A model generated the notes under the pieces. That model had not been told where the DNA came from and did not search any database. It worked only from the letters and a program-made list of their open reading frames with translations. From contig DDCB01000036.1 of the NCBI GenBank assembly GCA_002335425.1, positions 83,495 through 147,494 on the forward strand: a stretch of 64,000 nucleotides of DNA, written 5' to 3'. The DNA comes from Chthonomonas sp. UBA2017. GTDB taxonomy: Bacteria > Armatimonadota > Fimbriimonadia > Fimbriimonadales > Fimbriimonadaceae. The position numbers were made by a program, and so were the translations under genes. Positions 30,881 through 39,649 of the stretch are shown here, in pieces; position 1 is the stretch's first letter, and each line of letters starts with the position of its first letter.

Positions 30881-33328
30881 ATGAACGCCTGCTTTCGGCC
30901 TCGAATCTGGAATCTTCTCTTTTGCCTGAGCTTAGGTTTCTTTTCGGCGTCGGCAGGTGCGAATCCGCCTTCCCCTGAACCCCAGAGGATTGTCGTTTGG
31001 GGCAAAGCTCTGAGCGGGGGCGACCGCGGTTTTGAAGCCCAAGTCCGCGAGTTTGAACGGCGACACCCGGAGTATCGAATCAGTGCGGTCGGCCTCGGTG
31101 CGGGCCGAATGGACCCCCAAAAACTGATGACCGCCATCGTCGGAGGAGCCCCGCCCGATGTGATTTTTCAGGACCGGTTTACGATCAGCGACTGGGCTCA
31201 ACGAGGGGCCTTTCGTCCGCTGGATGACCTGATCGCTCGGGATCGCGCCCTCCCGCTTTCGCCCCGGCCCGAGGACTACTATCCCGCCGCCTGGCAAGAG
31301 GCGACTTATCAGGAGCGGCTCTTTGCAATCCCGACGGCGGCCGACGTTCGATATCTCTATTTTAATGAAGAAGTTCTTCGGGCTGAAGCTGAACAAATCC
31401 GCACAGCTGGACTCAATCCGAGTCAGCCGCCTCAGACTTGGTCCGAGATTCTCGCTTTCAGCCGCGTCCTGACCCGATTTCACCCCGATGGGCGACTGAA
31501 AAGAGCAGGTTTTATTCCAAATTTTGGTGATAGTTGGCTCTACCTGTACGCTTTTCAAAATAACGCCTCGTTTCTCTCACCGGATGGTCGCACCTGCACC
31601 CTGGCGAGCGAGCCGGTACGAGAGGCGCTGGAGTTTATGCGCCAAGCGTATGCGATCGTGGGTGGCTATGCCGAGGCCCAGCGATTTCAGTCCACGTTTC
31701 GTTCCGGCGAAAACGATCCTTTCGCCCTCGGTCAAGTCGTGATGAAGGTGGATGGAGATTGGAATCTCCACGGCTTGGTCCGATATAACCCAAAACTTCA
31801 GTTCGGGGTGGCCCCGGCCCCGGTGCCCGACGACCGGTTCATGCGACGAGGTCGTTTCGCCGCAGAGCCGGATCGATTCATCACCTGGTCGGGCGGACAC
31901 AGCTGGGCGATCCCTCGGGGGGCGCGCCAAGTGGAAGGAGCCTGGAAGTTCATCCAGTGGATCACGAGCGAGCAGGGACGCTTGCTCTCCCTGCGGACCG
32001 ACGCCGAAGATTATCGTCGACGGGGTCGAGTTTTTATCCCACCGCTCCAGGCTCATCGCCGGACCACGGAGGTCGTTTATCAGGAGATGCTCTCGGCTGA
32101 CCCTCGTTACCGCCGTGCGATGGAGCTGCATCTGGAGCTCATGAAGGTCTCTCGCAGTCGGCCCCCGACGTTTGCCGGACAGGTGCTCTGGGATGCTCAT
32201 GTGCGAGCGACGGAGCGAGCCTGCCTTGGAATCGTCTCGCCCGAGCAAGCCTTAGCCGAAGGACAGCAAACCGTCCAGCGGAATCTGGACGAGGTTTTTG
32301 GGATGGACCAGTTCCCGGTGATCGACTTGCGAGTCCCGAGCTGGCTTGGGGTTGGGGCGGCGGTTTTGGGAGCAATCCTCTTGATTTCGGCGACCCGCCG
32401 TCAGCGGATGGGTCGACTCGCGCGGACGGAAAACCGCTGGGGATATCTCTTGATTGCGCCATGGATGGTCGGCTTTTTCGTCTTCACGTTGGGGCCGATG
32501 GCGGCTTCGCTCTTCTTCAGCTTCACCCAATACGACGTTTTGAACGAGGCCCGTTGGGTGGGTCTCAAGAACTTTTCCGACGCGGCAACCTATGATTCGG
32601 CGAACCTGATAAAGGCCTTCACAAACGTTCTGTATCTCGGCGGGATCGGGGTCCCGCTGGGCCTGGTCACCGGGCTCGCCATCGCGATGTTGCTCAATTC
32701 GGCGGTGCGAGGCATGCGGTTCTATCGCACCCTCTTTTATCTGCCTTCGATTGTGCCTGGCGTCGCAAGCACGATTCTTTGGATGTGGATCTTGTCGCCC
32801 GACCCGAACCGGGGGCTGGTGAACGCGGCTTGGGCGTCCACGATCTCACCCTGGTTTGGCGTCGCCCCCCCGGGGTGGTTTACGGTCGAGCCTTGGGCCA
32901 AGCCGACTTTGATCGTGATGGGACTCTGGGGAGCGGGAAGCGGCATGATCTTGTGGCTCGCCGGGCTCAAGGGCATCTCGAAGAGTCTGTATGAGGCAGC
33001 GGTCACCGACGGCGCGAGCCCGTGGCGGCAGTTCACAAGCGTGACGTTGCCGATGTTGAGTCCGATTATCTTTTTCAACACCGTCATGGGCTTCATCGGT
33101 GCGCTCCAGACCTTCGACCAGGTCTACGTCATCACCGGCGGCTCGGGATCGGGCCCGAACGACGCGCTTCTCACGCCGGTGATGCACCTGTTTCGGAATG
33201 GTTTCGGCTACTTTCGGATGGGCTATGCGAGCGCCCTGGCCTGGGTGCTCTTCTTAATCATTGTCGCGCTCACGTGGGTTCAGTTCAAGCTGGCGCCTCG
33301 CTGGGTCTACACCGAGGTCGAGAAGTGA
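30881..33328 (+). CDS. Fusion of extracellular solute-binding protein and CUT1-type ABC permease
   Basis: One 815-residue chain joins two parts that are normally separate. Residues 1-27 are a signal-like segment. Residues about 37-470 form a cluster-B/MalE-like sugar-binding protein (QRIVVWGKALSGGDRGFEAQ, MTAIVGGAPPDVIFQDRF, SWAIPRGARQVEGAWKFIQW). A linker helix at about 484-502 (SWLGVGAAVLGAILLIS) leads to a MalF/UgpA-like permease from about 520, with the EAA loop EAAVTDGASPWRQFTSVTLP at 705-724 for docking the ATPase. It likely imports a sugar or sugar-phosphate with the partner encoded next. No ATPase is adjacent. The reading frame is continuous, so the fusion is not a frameshift artefact. 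Confidence 0.88.
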   Translation: MNACFRPRIWNLLFCLSLGFFSASAGANPPSPEPQRIVVWGKALSGGDRGFEAQVREFERRHPEYRISAVGLGAGRMDPQKLMTAIVGGAPPDVIFQDRFTISDWAQRGAFRPLDDLIARDRALPLSPRPEDYYPAAWQEATYQERLFAIPTAADVRYLYFNEEVLRAEAEQIRTAGLNPSQPPQTWSEILAFSRVLTRFHPDGRLKRAGFIPNFGDSWLYLYAFQNNASFLSPDGRTCTLASEPVREALEFMRQAYAIVGGYAEAQRFQSTFRSGENDPFALGQVVMKVDGDWNLHGLVRYNPKLQFGVAPAPVPDDRFMRRGRFAAEPDRFITWSGGHSWAIPRGARQVEGAWKFIQWITSEQGRLLSLRTDAEDYRRRGRVFIPPLQAHRRTTEVVYQEMLSADPRYRRAMELHLELMKVSRSRPPTFAGQVLWDAHVRATERACLGIVSPEQALAEGQQTVQRNLDEVFGMDQFPVIDLRVPSWLGVGAAVLGAILLISATRRQRMGRLARTENRWGYLLIAPWMVGFFVFTLGPMAASLFFSFTQYDVLNEARWVGLKNFSDAATYDSANLIKAFTNVLYLGGIGVPLGLVTGLAIAMLLNSAVRGMRFYRTLFYLPSIVPGVASTILWMWILSPDPNRGLVNAAWASTISPWFGVAPPGWFTVEPWAKPTLIVMGLWGAGSGMILWLAGLKGISKSLYEAAVTDGASPWRQFTSVTLPMLSPIIFFNTVMGFIGALQTFDQVYVITGGSGSGPNDALLTPVMHLFRNGFGYFRMGYASALAWVLFLIIVALTWVQFKLAPRWVYTEVEK

Positions 33329-35001
33329 TCTACGCGGTCGGGACGTTGGCCGCCTGGCTTGGCATCGCGGCCCTCCTGACGGCTATCGCCTCCTGTCTTC
33401 GTCGAAACTGGCGACGAGCTTGGGTCTCTGGGCTTCTGGCCGGGCTCGGCTGGATGATCTCGGGGCTATTGCCAATGACACCGGAGAGCCGGGTTGCCCC
33501 CGGAAGCGGCTGGAGCCTGCCGGTGGTCTGGTTGACGATGAACGTCTGGGGTTGGATGGTCGCTTTTTGCGGGGTCGGCCTTCTGATTCGTTTGGGGCAA
33601 GCCCTCAGCTCTTGGCGTCAACGGCATCGACCGGTCTGGGGCTGGCTCGGATGCACTTTGGCCAGCATCGCCCTGGCCGGGCACTTCGGAATCGAGGCCA
33701 ATCTACTCAAGGGCCGGATTTCTGCGGCCCCTTTGAGTTGGCTGGGGGGCCTCATGTGGGTCGTTGTGGGGATGCTGATCTTTGCATGGGCCGGACGAAC
33801 TCCCCAGGGGGCTCGTTGGTCAAGGGGTCTCGCTACTCATGCCGCGCTGGTCCTAGGGTCAATCCTTTTTTCGATTCCGCTCTTTTGGCTCTTGCTGACC
33901 AGCTTTCGCGAGGATCGGGATACAAACATGGCCGACGGTTTTCGATGGTGGCCCCGCGTCATGGTGACGACCGAGCACGTCGACCCCAAGAATCCCTATC
34001 TTGAAATGTCGTATCGAGGTCAGCGAGTCGAAGGGTTCTTACTGGAAGGAAACCCGGCCCAAGTTCGGATTGAACGCCCCTCGATCATGCGAGGATTAAC
34101 TGTTCCTCATGATGCCGCAAATTCCCGAACGATCTCCCAAAGAGTGCCCGTCGTGACTGGTGAATATGAGGGGCAACTCTTTGAAGGAAAAGTCGTTCGA
34201 TCACGACCCGATGGCTTGCAAGAGATTCTCATCCTGAGGCCAGCTTCGTTAGCTCAAAAAGAGATCGTTTTAAGCCCGGGGGACACTCAACCGGTTTGGC
34301 GCTCGGGACCCAAGTGGAGTAACTACTCCGCAGCGACCGAATACTTGCCCTTGGAATCCGAGCGAGGATTGCTCTATTTGCGCAACACTTTGTTCCTCGT
34401 CGTGATGACGGTGATCGGCACGGTTCTTTCTTGTTCGATTGTGGCTTACGGCTTTGCGAGAGTCAGATTCTTTGCGAAGAACTTCTGGTACGCCCTGCTT
34501 TTGGCAACGATGATGCTCCCAGGAGCAGTGACGCTGTTGCCCAGCTTTTTGATCTTCCGCGAGCTGGGCTGGATCGACACGCTGCTCCCCCTTTGGGTGC
34601 CCGCGTTCTTCGCCGGCGCATTCAACGTCTTTTTATTGCGTCAGTTCTTTTCGAGCATTCCAATGGAACTCGAAGATGCGGCCCGCGTGGATGGTTGCAC
34701 GATTTTGCAAACGTTTTGGCGCATCATGATGCCTCAGATCAAGCCGGCTTTAACGGTCGTCTCAATTTGGACGTTTATGGGCACTTGGAATAACTTTATG
34801 GGTCCGCTCATCTATACCAATTCTCCCGAGAAAATGACGGTCGCTTATGCCTTACAACTTTTCCTCGGCGATCACAGTGCCGAACCGACACTAATGATGG
34901 CTTTTGCGACCATGGCCATGCTCCCTGTTCTGATCGTTTTCTTCGCTGCGCAGAAGTACTTTATCGAAGGGGTCACTTTGTCAGGATTGGGGGGACGATG
35001 A
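33325..35001 (+). CDS. CUT1-type ABC permease (MalG-like) with extra N-terminal helices and periplasmic insertion
   Basis: A GTG start overlapping the previous stop gives 558 residues, about twice the usual MalG length. Residues 1-160 hold about five extra membrane helices. The usual first permease helix (about 172-196, LGSILFSIPLFWLLLTSFRE) is followed by an insertion of about 135 residues before NYSAATEYLP, with two similar segments, YRGQRVEGFLLEG and YEGQLFEGKVVRS. The core permease then continues with LYLRNTLFLVVM, TMMLPGAVTLLPSFLIF and the EAA loop ELEDAARVDGCTILQTFWRI. Partner of the fused binding protein/permease. Transport substrate is unknown. Confidence 0.85.
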   Translation: MIYAVGTLAAWLGIAALLTAIASCLRRNWRRAWVSGLLAGLGWMISGLLPMTPESRVAPGSGWSLPVVWLTMNVWGWMVAFCGVGLLIRLGQALSSWRQRHRPVWGWLGCTLASIALAGHFGIEANLLKGRISAAPLSWLGGLMWVVVGMLIFAWAGRTPQGARWSRGLATHAALVLGSILFSIPLFWLLLTSFREDRDTNMADGFRWWPRVMVTTEHVDPKNPYLEMSYRGQRVEGFLLEGNPAQVRIERPSIMRGLTVPHDAANSRTISQRVPVVTGEYEGQLFEGKVVRSRPDGLQEILILRPASLAQKEIVLSPGDTQPVWRSGPKWSNYSAATEYLPLESERGLLYLRNTLFLVVMTVIGTVLSCSIVAYGFARVRFFAKNFWYALLLATMMLPGAVTLLPSFLIFRELGWIDTLLPLWVPAFFAGAFNVFLLRQFFSSIPMELEDAARVDGCTILQTFWRIMMPQIKPALTVVSIWTFMGTWNNFMGPLIYTNSPEKMTVAYALQLFLGDHSAEPTLMMAFATMAMLPVLIVFFAAQKYFIEGVTLSGLGGR

Positions 35002-36587
35002 AACGCATTCCTTTTGATAGCCTGTGCTTGCGGGCTGTCGTCGATGAATTGCAGGAATGGCGCGGAGCCAAAGTGCAAAAAGTGATCGTGGCTCATGGGC
35101 TCGACTTGTGGCTTGAACTCTATCTTCGACGACCCGCCTGGCTCGTCATCAGTGCTGATCCTCTCTTCGCCCGGGTTCATTTTTCTTCATCAGGTCCCCC
35201 CGCAATGGCTTCGGAGGCGAGCGGATTTCAGCAAGAGGCTCGAACTTGGCTTCGAGGGCTGGTGCTGGAATCGGTCCGACAGCGCGGCTTCGACCGGATT
35301 CTGGAGCTCGACTTTGCTCGGGCCGACCAAGAAGTCACGCTCGTGGCCGAGCTGATGGGCAAGCATTCGAACCTGTTTCTTTTAGCGCAAGGCCGGCTCC
35401 GGGCCGCCGCCAAGTGGTTGGGGCCAAGTCAGACACGCCGTCCGATCCGTCCCGGGGCGCTTTACGAGCCGCCGCCGATCCCTCTTCGCCCGAGCCTGCT
35501 GGAGGCCCGAGAAGGCGACGATCTGACCGAATTTGAAGGCGCATCCCCGTTCGCCATCGAGTGGATCGAATCTCATGGGCTCGATGCCTTTCAGCGCGCG
35601 GCCCGAAATCGGGAATGGTCGCCCGGCTATCTTCCTGGGCGAGGGGCTTATCCCTTGCCGATTCCCGATGCGATCCCGGCCCTCAGCTTCTCTGACGCCC
35701 TTCAGTCCGCACTCGCCCCGACCGTGGCCAAGGAGAGACTCGATCGAGCCAAATCCGAAGTTTTGGGGCCCTTGCGGCGAACCTTGCGGGGCCGAGTCGC
35801 GGCTCGCGCTCAAATCGCCGAGGCCCTCGACTTTGCCAGCCGCGCCCGCGAACTCCAAGAAGAAGCGGAGCTCATTCTGGCTTATCAGGCCCAGATTCCA
35901 GCTGGCTCCCCTGAGGTCGTCGTTTGGGATTATGCGGGCGAAGAGCGGCGGATCCGCCTCGACCCGAGCCTGAGCCCGGTCGAGAATGCGGAGCGGAGGT
36001 TTCGAAGAGCCAAAAAGGCGAAACAAGGCGCCGATCAGGCTCGCGAACAGGACCAAGCTTTGGCAGACCAGATTCGCCAATTGGAGATCTGTATTCATAA
36101 CCTCGAACTAGCGGAGAGCCTCGCCGACGTCGAGATCGAAAAGACCCATGCGCGGGCCCGCCGATGGTTTCAGCCGCAAGCCGCCCCCACGCAGATCAAG
36201 TCCGAGCGGCCCTTCGAAGGCCACTCCGTTCGAGAGACCTGGAGCCCAGCTGGTTGGAAAATTTTGTACGGCGAAAATGCCACCTCGAACGATTACGTCA
36301 CCACGAAGCTCGCGAAGCCGAACGACTACTGGCTCCACGTTCGAGGCGGCCCGGGGGCTCATGTGGTGATCTGCACCCAAAATCAGCCCGATCGAGTGCA
36401 ACGGGCTGACCTGATGGCGGCGGCCGTGATCGCCGCACGAAATAGTCCGCAGAAGCACTCTCGGCATATCCCGGTGGACTATTGCCTCAAAAAGTACGTC
36501 CGCAAGCCTCGAGGTTCGGCTCCGGGCATGGTGGTTTACTCCCACGAGAAGACATTGGACGTCGACTCCGTGCCCGGTTTGGCCTGA
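34998..36587 (+). CDS. rqcH: RqcH/NFACT family ribosome-quality-control factor
   Basis: RqcH binds obstructed 50S subunits with peptidyl-tRNA and adds alanine tails. The 529-residue protein has the NFACT-N domain start MKRIPFDSLCLRAVVDEL, the DR motif Asp99-Arg100 in GFDRILELDF, LMGKHSNLFLL, a helical middle (about 260-400) with long charged repeats, and NFACT-R near the end with ENATSNDYVTTKL and DYWLHVRGGPGAHVVI. Both residues of the DR motif needed for tRNA recruitment are present, so activity is plausible. The ATG overlaps the permease stop by four bases; co-transcription with the transporter may be incidental. A terminator follows. Confidence 0.88.
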   Translation: MKRIPFDSLCLRAVVDELQEWRGAKVQKVIVAHGLDLWLELYLRRPAWLVISADPLFARVHFSSSGPPAMASEASGFQQEARTWLRGLVLESVRQRGFDRILELDFARADQEVTLVAELMGKHSNLFLLAQGRLRAAAKWLGPSQTRRPIRPGALYEPPPIPLRPSLLEAREGDDLTEFEGASPFAIEWIESHGLDAFQRAARNREWSPGYLPGRGAYPLPIPDAIPALSFSDALQSALAPTVAKERLDRAKSEVLGPLRRTLRGRVAARAQIAEALDFASRARELQEEAELILAYQAQIPAGSPEVVVWDYAGEERRIRLDPSLSPVENAERRFRRAKKAKQGADQAREQDQALADQIRQLEICIHNLELAESLADVEIEKTHARARRWFQPQAAPTQIKSERPFEGHSVRETWSPAGWKILYGENATSNDYVTTKLAKPNDYWLHVRGGPGAHVVICTQNQPDRVQRADLMAAAVIAARNSPQKHSRHIPVDYCLKKYVRKPRGSAPGMVVYSHEKTLDVDSVPGLA

Positions 36588-36599
36588 CATTACGCAGCG

Positions 36600-36642
36600 A
36601 GCCCACCTTCCGTAGGGAAGGTGGGCTCTACTGGCTTTCCTT
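36600..36642 (+). terminator. Rho-independent-type terminator after rqcH
   Basis: A perfect 12-bp stem (36600-36611 with 36616-36627, arms AGCCCACCTTCC and its complement) encloses the loop GTAG, 13 bases after the rqcH stop. It is followed by CTACTGGCTTTCCTTTT, a broken rather than continuous T tract. It also lies just downstream of the convergent secreted-protein gene, so it may serve both strands. Confidence 0.75.
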
Positions 36643-36672
36643 TTGAGAGAGGGAGGAAGAGCTCGGGTGGGC

Positions 36673-37197
36673 CTACGGCACGTTTTGCGCGGGCTTCACA
36701 CGAAAATCACCAGGATGGACGGTTCCTGTAAACGTAAAGTTCACTGCGTTTTGTCCGCCGCCGGTAAACGTGATGGTGTAGCTATCCGGATCGCCGCCTT
36801 GGGCGTTCGGCGCGCGATTGTCGGTCGCCGTGATCGAGACCGTCCCTTGGACGTTCTGCGGTGCCTGATTGCCGACGCGCACCGTCATCACGCCCGGGCC
36901 GCCAACGGTGCCAACGTTATTGGCGATGCTCAAAGTTTCGGCTCGGAATCGGACGACTCGCACCGCGCCGGGTTGTCCATTCGCCGGAGGACGTCGTTGC
37001 TCGAATTCACCTTTTCCTCGAACGGTGGCCACTCCATTGACCAGCTTTTCGCCAACCTGGAGGTCAAATCGAGCCTTCTTTCCGTCGGCATCGGTCAAGG
37101 CGCCTCGACCACCGACAAAAGGTCCGGTTGGCCCATCGGCCATGGCAAAAACGGCGGCAAAGGTCAGGCCCACGAGGGCGATTTTTCGAATGTTCAT
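36673..37197 (-). CDS. Secreted protein of unknown function, paralogue 1
   Basis: The 174-residue protein begins with a signal peptide (NIRKIALVGLTFAAVFAMA) and continues as a beta-rich, Gly/Asn-rich domain: FDLQVGEKLVNGVATVRGKG, VQGTVSITATDNRAPNAQGG and TFTGTVHPGDFRV. The order of elements (a G-F-G strand, VQG/IQG, A-x-DNR-P, a terminal G-x-V strand) recurs in the gene upstream at 37334, so they look like diverged duplicates. No Cys. Function unknown. Confidence 0.75.
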   Translation of the reverse strand: MNIRKIALVGLTFAAVFAMADGPTGPFVGGRGALTDADGKKARFDLQVGEKLVNGVATVRGKGEFEQRRPPANGQPGAVRVVRFRAETLSIANNVGTVGGPGVMTVRVGNQAPQNVQGTVSITATDNRAPNAQGGDPDSYTITFTGGGQNAVNFTFTGTVHPGDFRVKPAQNVP

Positions 37198-37255
37198 GTG
37201 CTGTGCTCCTTCCTGTCAAGCGGGCGGTGAACCCGCCTGATGTGGTGTTTTCTTG

Positions 37256-37316
37256 GTCTTCCCCGGTCGTCCACATTGACCAGGACCCCATAGCCAGCAC
37301 ATTTGCCGGGGAAGAC
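37256..37316. repeat. 11-bp perfect inverted repeat between the two secreted-protein genes
   Basis: GTCTTCCCCGG (37256-37266) is exactly inverted as CCGGGGAAGAC (37306-37316) with a 39-base loop, lying wholly in the gap between the two co-directional genes. No T tract follows on either strand, so it is not a standard terminator; it may stabilise or process the shared mRNA. A second small hairpin (GCGGG/CCCGC, 37220-37236) lies just before the downstream start. Confidence 0.5.
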
Positions 37317-37333
37317 GAGGGACGAGTTGGGGC

Positions 37334-37846
37334 TTAGTTTCCTCCGCCCGAGCCACCGGCCAGGACGACCAAGTTTCCTTCGACAACAAGACCTTGCCAT
37401 TCGAAGACTTGGCCTTGGTTATTGGCCGGGACAAATCGAATCGTGATCCGGTCGCGAGGACCGTTCGTGTTTTGTGGGTTGCGCCGATCTTCGGCTCGGA
37501 CCGCCAGCCGACCTTGGATCGTCTGATTCCCGTTTGCGGTTTGGACGACTCTGGTTGCGTTGCCCGCAAAATTCGCATTGATCGAGTTCACGCCGAGCTC
37601 ATCGGGCCGCATTTCGAAGACGTTGCCCGGGCGATCTTGGCCCGCTGGAAAGGCGATTCGGAATCGACCTCGAACTTGCCAGCCTTGTTCAGTTTGGACT
37701 TTCGCCACTTCGTAGCGGAAGTTCGCGCTGAAGTTTTGGCCTTCTTTTCGGGCCAGCCCTTGGCCGTGGCTTCGTGGTCCAGGTGTTTGAGCAAATGCGA
37801 GCAATGCCACGCTCGCCAAGCTGACGATCAGAATTTTCTTCAACAT
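37334..37846 (-). CDS. Secreted protein of unknown function, paralogue 2
   Basis: The 170-residue product has a signal peptide (MLKKILIVSLASVALLAFA then Q) and a beta-rich domain with NFSANFRYEVAKVQTEQGW, QTIQGRLAVRAEDRRNPQN and VFEWQGLVVEGNLVVL, ending in Gly-rich residues. The order of conserved elements resembles the downstream gene at 36673. The ATG at 37846 is preferred over an upstream TTG because it opens the signal peptide. Exported, function unknown. Confidence 0.75.
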   Translation of the reverse strand: MLKKILIVSLASVALLAFAQTPGPRSHGQGLARKEGQNFSANFRYEVAKVQTEQGWQVRGRFRIAFPAGQDRPGNVFEMRPDELGVNSINANFAGNATRVVQTANGNQTIQGRLAVRAEDRRNPQNTNGPRDRITIRFVPANNQGQVFEWQGLVVEGNLVVLAGGSGGGN

Positions 37847-37962
37847 TTTTGACAAGACCCCCAATCGAGATTGGAATGAACCTTTTTTCAGGCTCGATAC
37901 GCCATTTGACGATGGCCTGCGTGGGATGTTCAGTCAATTTTCGAGAATTTTCGACCTGATCT

Positions 37963-38625
37963 TCAGGGCTTTTCGACCAGTTTGGCCCGCATTGCTTTCA
38001 TCGCGGCCTCGGTTCGACTGTTGACTTGCAGCGCCTTCAGGATGTTGCTCACATGGTTTTTGACCGTCTTTTCGGCGATGCCGAGTTGCTGGGCAATCTC
38101 CTTGTTTCGAAGTCCTTGGGCGATGCAGTCGAGAATCTCCGACTCACGATCGCTCAGCACAAAGAGCTCGGTGTCGTCGGTGTCATCATCGTCCTTGACC
38201 CGCCGGAAATCCTCGATCATTTTCGTCGCAATCTTCGGTGTGATTTTGGCCTCGCCTTTGTAGGCCAAACGGACCGCTTCGATCACTTCTTGGGGAGTCG
38301 AGGTCTTGAGCATGTATCCCAAAGCTCCCGCGCGAAAGGCGTCGAAAACGACATCATCGTTTTCGTTGACAGTGAGAATGACGACCTTCAGCTCCTTTTC
38401 TTGCTTGATCGCCTTGCGAATCAGCTCGATGCCATCCATGCGCGGCATGTTGATGTCCGTCAAAAGGACGTCAGGATGTTGTGTCAAGCAGTACTCCAGA
38501 GCCTCAGCCCCGTCTTTGCAAACCGCGATCACTTCGCACTCGGGCGCAAGGCCGAGCGTCTTTTGAATCGCATTCCGATAGGCCGGTTCATCTTCAGCCA
38601 CCACCACACGTATGGTCAACGCCAT
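37963..38625 (-). CDS. NarL/FixJ-family response regulator
   Basis: The 220-residue protein has a receiver domain (1-120) with acidic residues in VVVAEDEPAYRNAI, the phospho-acceptor Asp57 in DVLLTDINMPRMDG, Thr85 and Lys107 (GYMLKTSTP), then an acidic linker (DDDDTDDTE) and a LuxR-type helix-turn-helix (about 153-205; SDRESEILDCIAQGL, NKEIAQQLGIAEKTVKNHVS). All phosphorylation residues are intact. No sensor kinase gene is near, so it is an orphan; targets unknown, though it lies upstream of the secreted paralogue pair. Confidence 0.93.
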   Translation of the reverse strand: MALTIRVVVAEDEPAYRNAIQKTLGLAPECEVIAVCKDGAEALEYCLTQHPDVLLTDINMPRMDGIELIRKAIKQEKELKVVILTVNENDDVVFDAFRAGALGYMLKTSTPQEVIEAVRLAYKGEAKITPKIATKMIEDFRRVKDDDDTDDTELFVLSDRESEILDCIAQGLRNKEIAQQLGIAEKTVKNHVSNILKALQVNSRTEAAMKAMRAKLVEKP

Positions 38626-38669
38626 AGGTGCGAGTATATCCCCCTTCGAGGGGCCGCATAATAGGGACT

Positions 38670-39611
38670 ATGTCGGTTCTGCGCACCCAAGATCTCCGAG
38701 TTCAAATCGGCTCGACCCCGATCTTGCGAGGTTTGAACCTGAGCCTGGAGGCCGGAGAGACTCTCGGGGTCGTCGGCGAATCGGGTTGTGGGAAATCCAT
38801 GACCGGCCTGGCGCTGATGGGGATGTTGCCTTTCGGCGGGGTCGCCTCCGGCTCAATCGAGTTCGAAGGGCGCGAGCTCCTGTCACTGCGAGAGAGAGAC
38901 TGGGTCCAGCTACGCGGCCGCTCCTTGGCGATGGTCATGCAAGACCCGTTCACGAGCTTGAATCCGATGATGCGGGTCGGGGACCAGATCGCTGAAAGTT
39001 TGCGGCTCCATATGCGGATGCCCCGAGCCGAGGCCAACCAGCACGCGCGGCAGCTCTTGGGGCGCGTGGGTTTTCGCCAACCCGAACGTGAGGCCCGGGC
39101 GTATCCTCATCAGCTCAGCGGCGGTCAGCGGCAGCGGGTGGTCTTGGCGATCGCTTTTGCTTGCAAGCCCAAGGTCTTGATTGCCGATGAACCAACCACC
39201 GCCCTGGATGTGACGCTCCAGGCCCAAATCCTGCGCCTCATCCGCGATCTCCAAGAGGAGCACCAGACGGCGGTCATGTTGATCTCCCACGACATCGGAG
39301 TGATCGGGTCACTCGCGTCGCGGATCGCCGTGTTCTATGCGGGGCGAGTGGTCGAGCTCGGGCCGGTGCAGCAGGTCCTGGAGCAGGCTCAACACCCCTA
39401 CACTCAGGCGCTCCTGGGCGCAATTCCCGACCCATCGCGGGAGCGCCTCGATTCGATTTCCGGTCAGCCGCCCAGCTTGGCCCAACTGCCGCCCGGCTGC
39501 TCGTTTGCCCCTCGGTGTCGCCACCGGTTTGAGGCTTGCGACAGCGAGCCCGAACTCGCAGGGCCCTCGGATCACACCGCGGCGTGTTGGAACGTCAAGA
39601 ACAGGCGTTGA
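38670..39611 (+). CDS. Oligopeptide/dipeptide ABC transporter ATP-binding protein (OppD/DppD type)
   Basis: The 313-residue ATPase has Walker A GESGCGKS (36-43), the Q-loop VMQDPFTSLNPM, the signature LSGGQRQRV (about 148), Walker B VLIADEPTTALD and the H-loop LISHDIGVIG. The C-terminal extension with LPPGCSFAPRCRHRFEACDSEPEL is the oligopeptide-transporter zinc/Cys tail that defines OppD/DppD. No permease or binding protein lies beside it, so it must serve a system elsewhere. It is not the expected partner of the sugar-type permeases at 30.9-35.0 kb. It is divergent from the response regulator. Confidence 0.92.
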   Translation: MSVLRTQDLRVQIGSTPILRGLNLSLEAGETLGVVGESGCGKSMTGLALMGMLPFGGVASGSIEFEGRELLSLRERDWVQLRGRSLAMVMQDPFTSLNPMMRVGDQIAESLRLHMRMPRAEANQHARQLLGRVGFRQPEREARAYPHQLSGGQRQRVVLAIAFACKPKVLIADEPTTALDVTLQAQILRLIRDLQEEHQTAVMLISHDIGVIGSLASRIAVFYAGRVVELGPVQQVLEQAQHPYTQALLGAIPDPSRERLDSISGQPPSLAQLPPGCSFAPRCRHRFEACDSEPELAGPSDHTAACWNVKNRR

Positions 39612-39649
39612 GCGCTTCTAAGGATCATTGCTGGACCTGAGATGAAGTC

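Noticed and set aside
33022..33324. Upstream extension of the second permease
   Set aside because: It runs inside the preceding permease gene; the GTG at 33325 overlapping the stop is a normal coupled start.
37220..37236. Small hairpin GCGGG/CCCGC near the start of the secreted gene at 37197
   Set aside because: Only a five-base stem; common by chance at this G+C content.
38670..39611. OppD-type ATPase as the motor of the 30.9-35 kb transporter
   Set aside because: Its C-terminal Cys tail belongs to peptide transporters, and CUT1-type permeases need MalK/UgpC-type ATPases with a different C-terminal domain.
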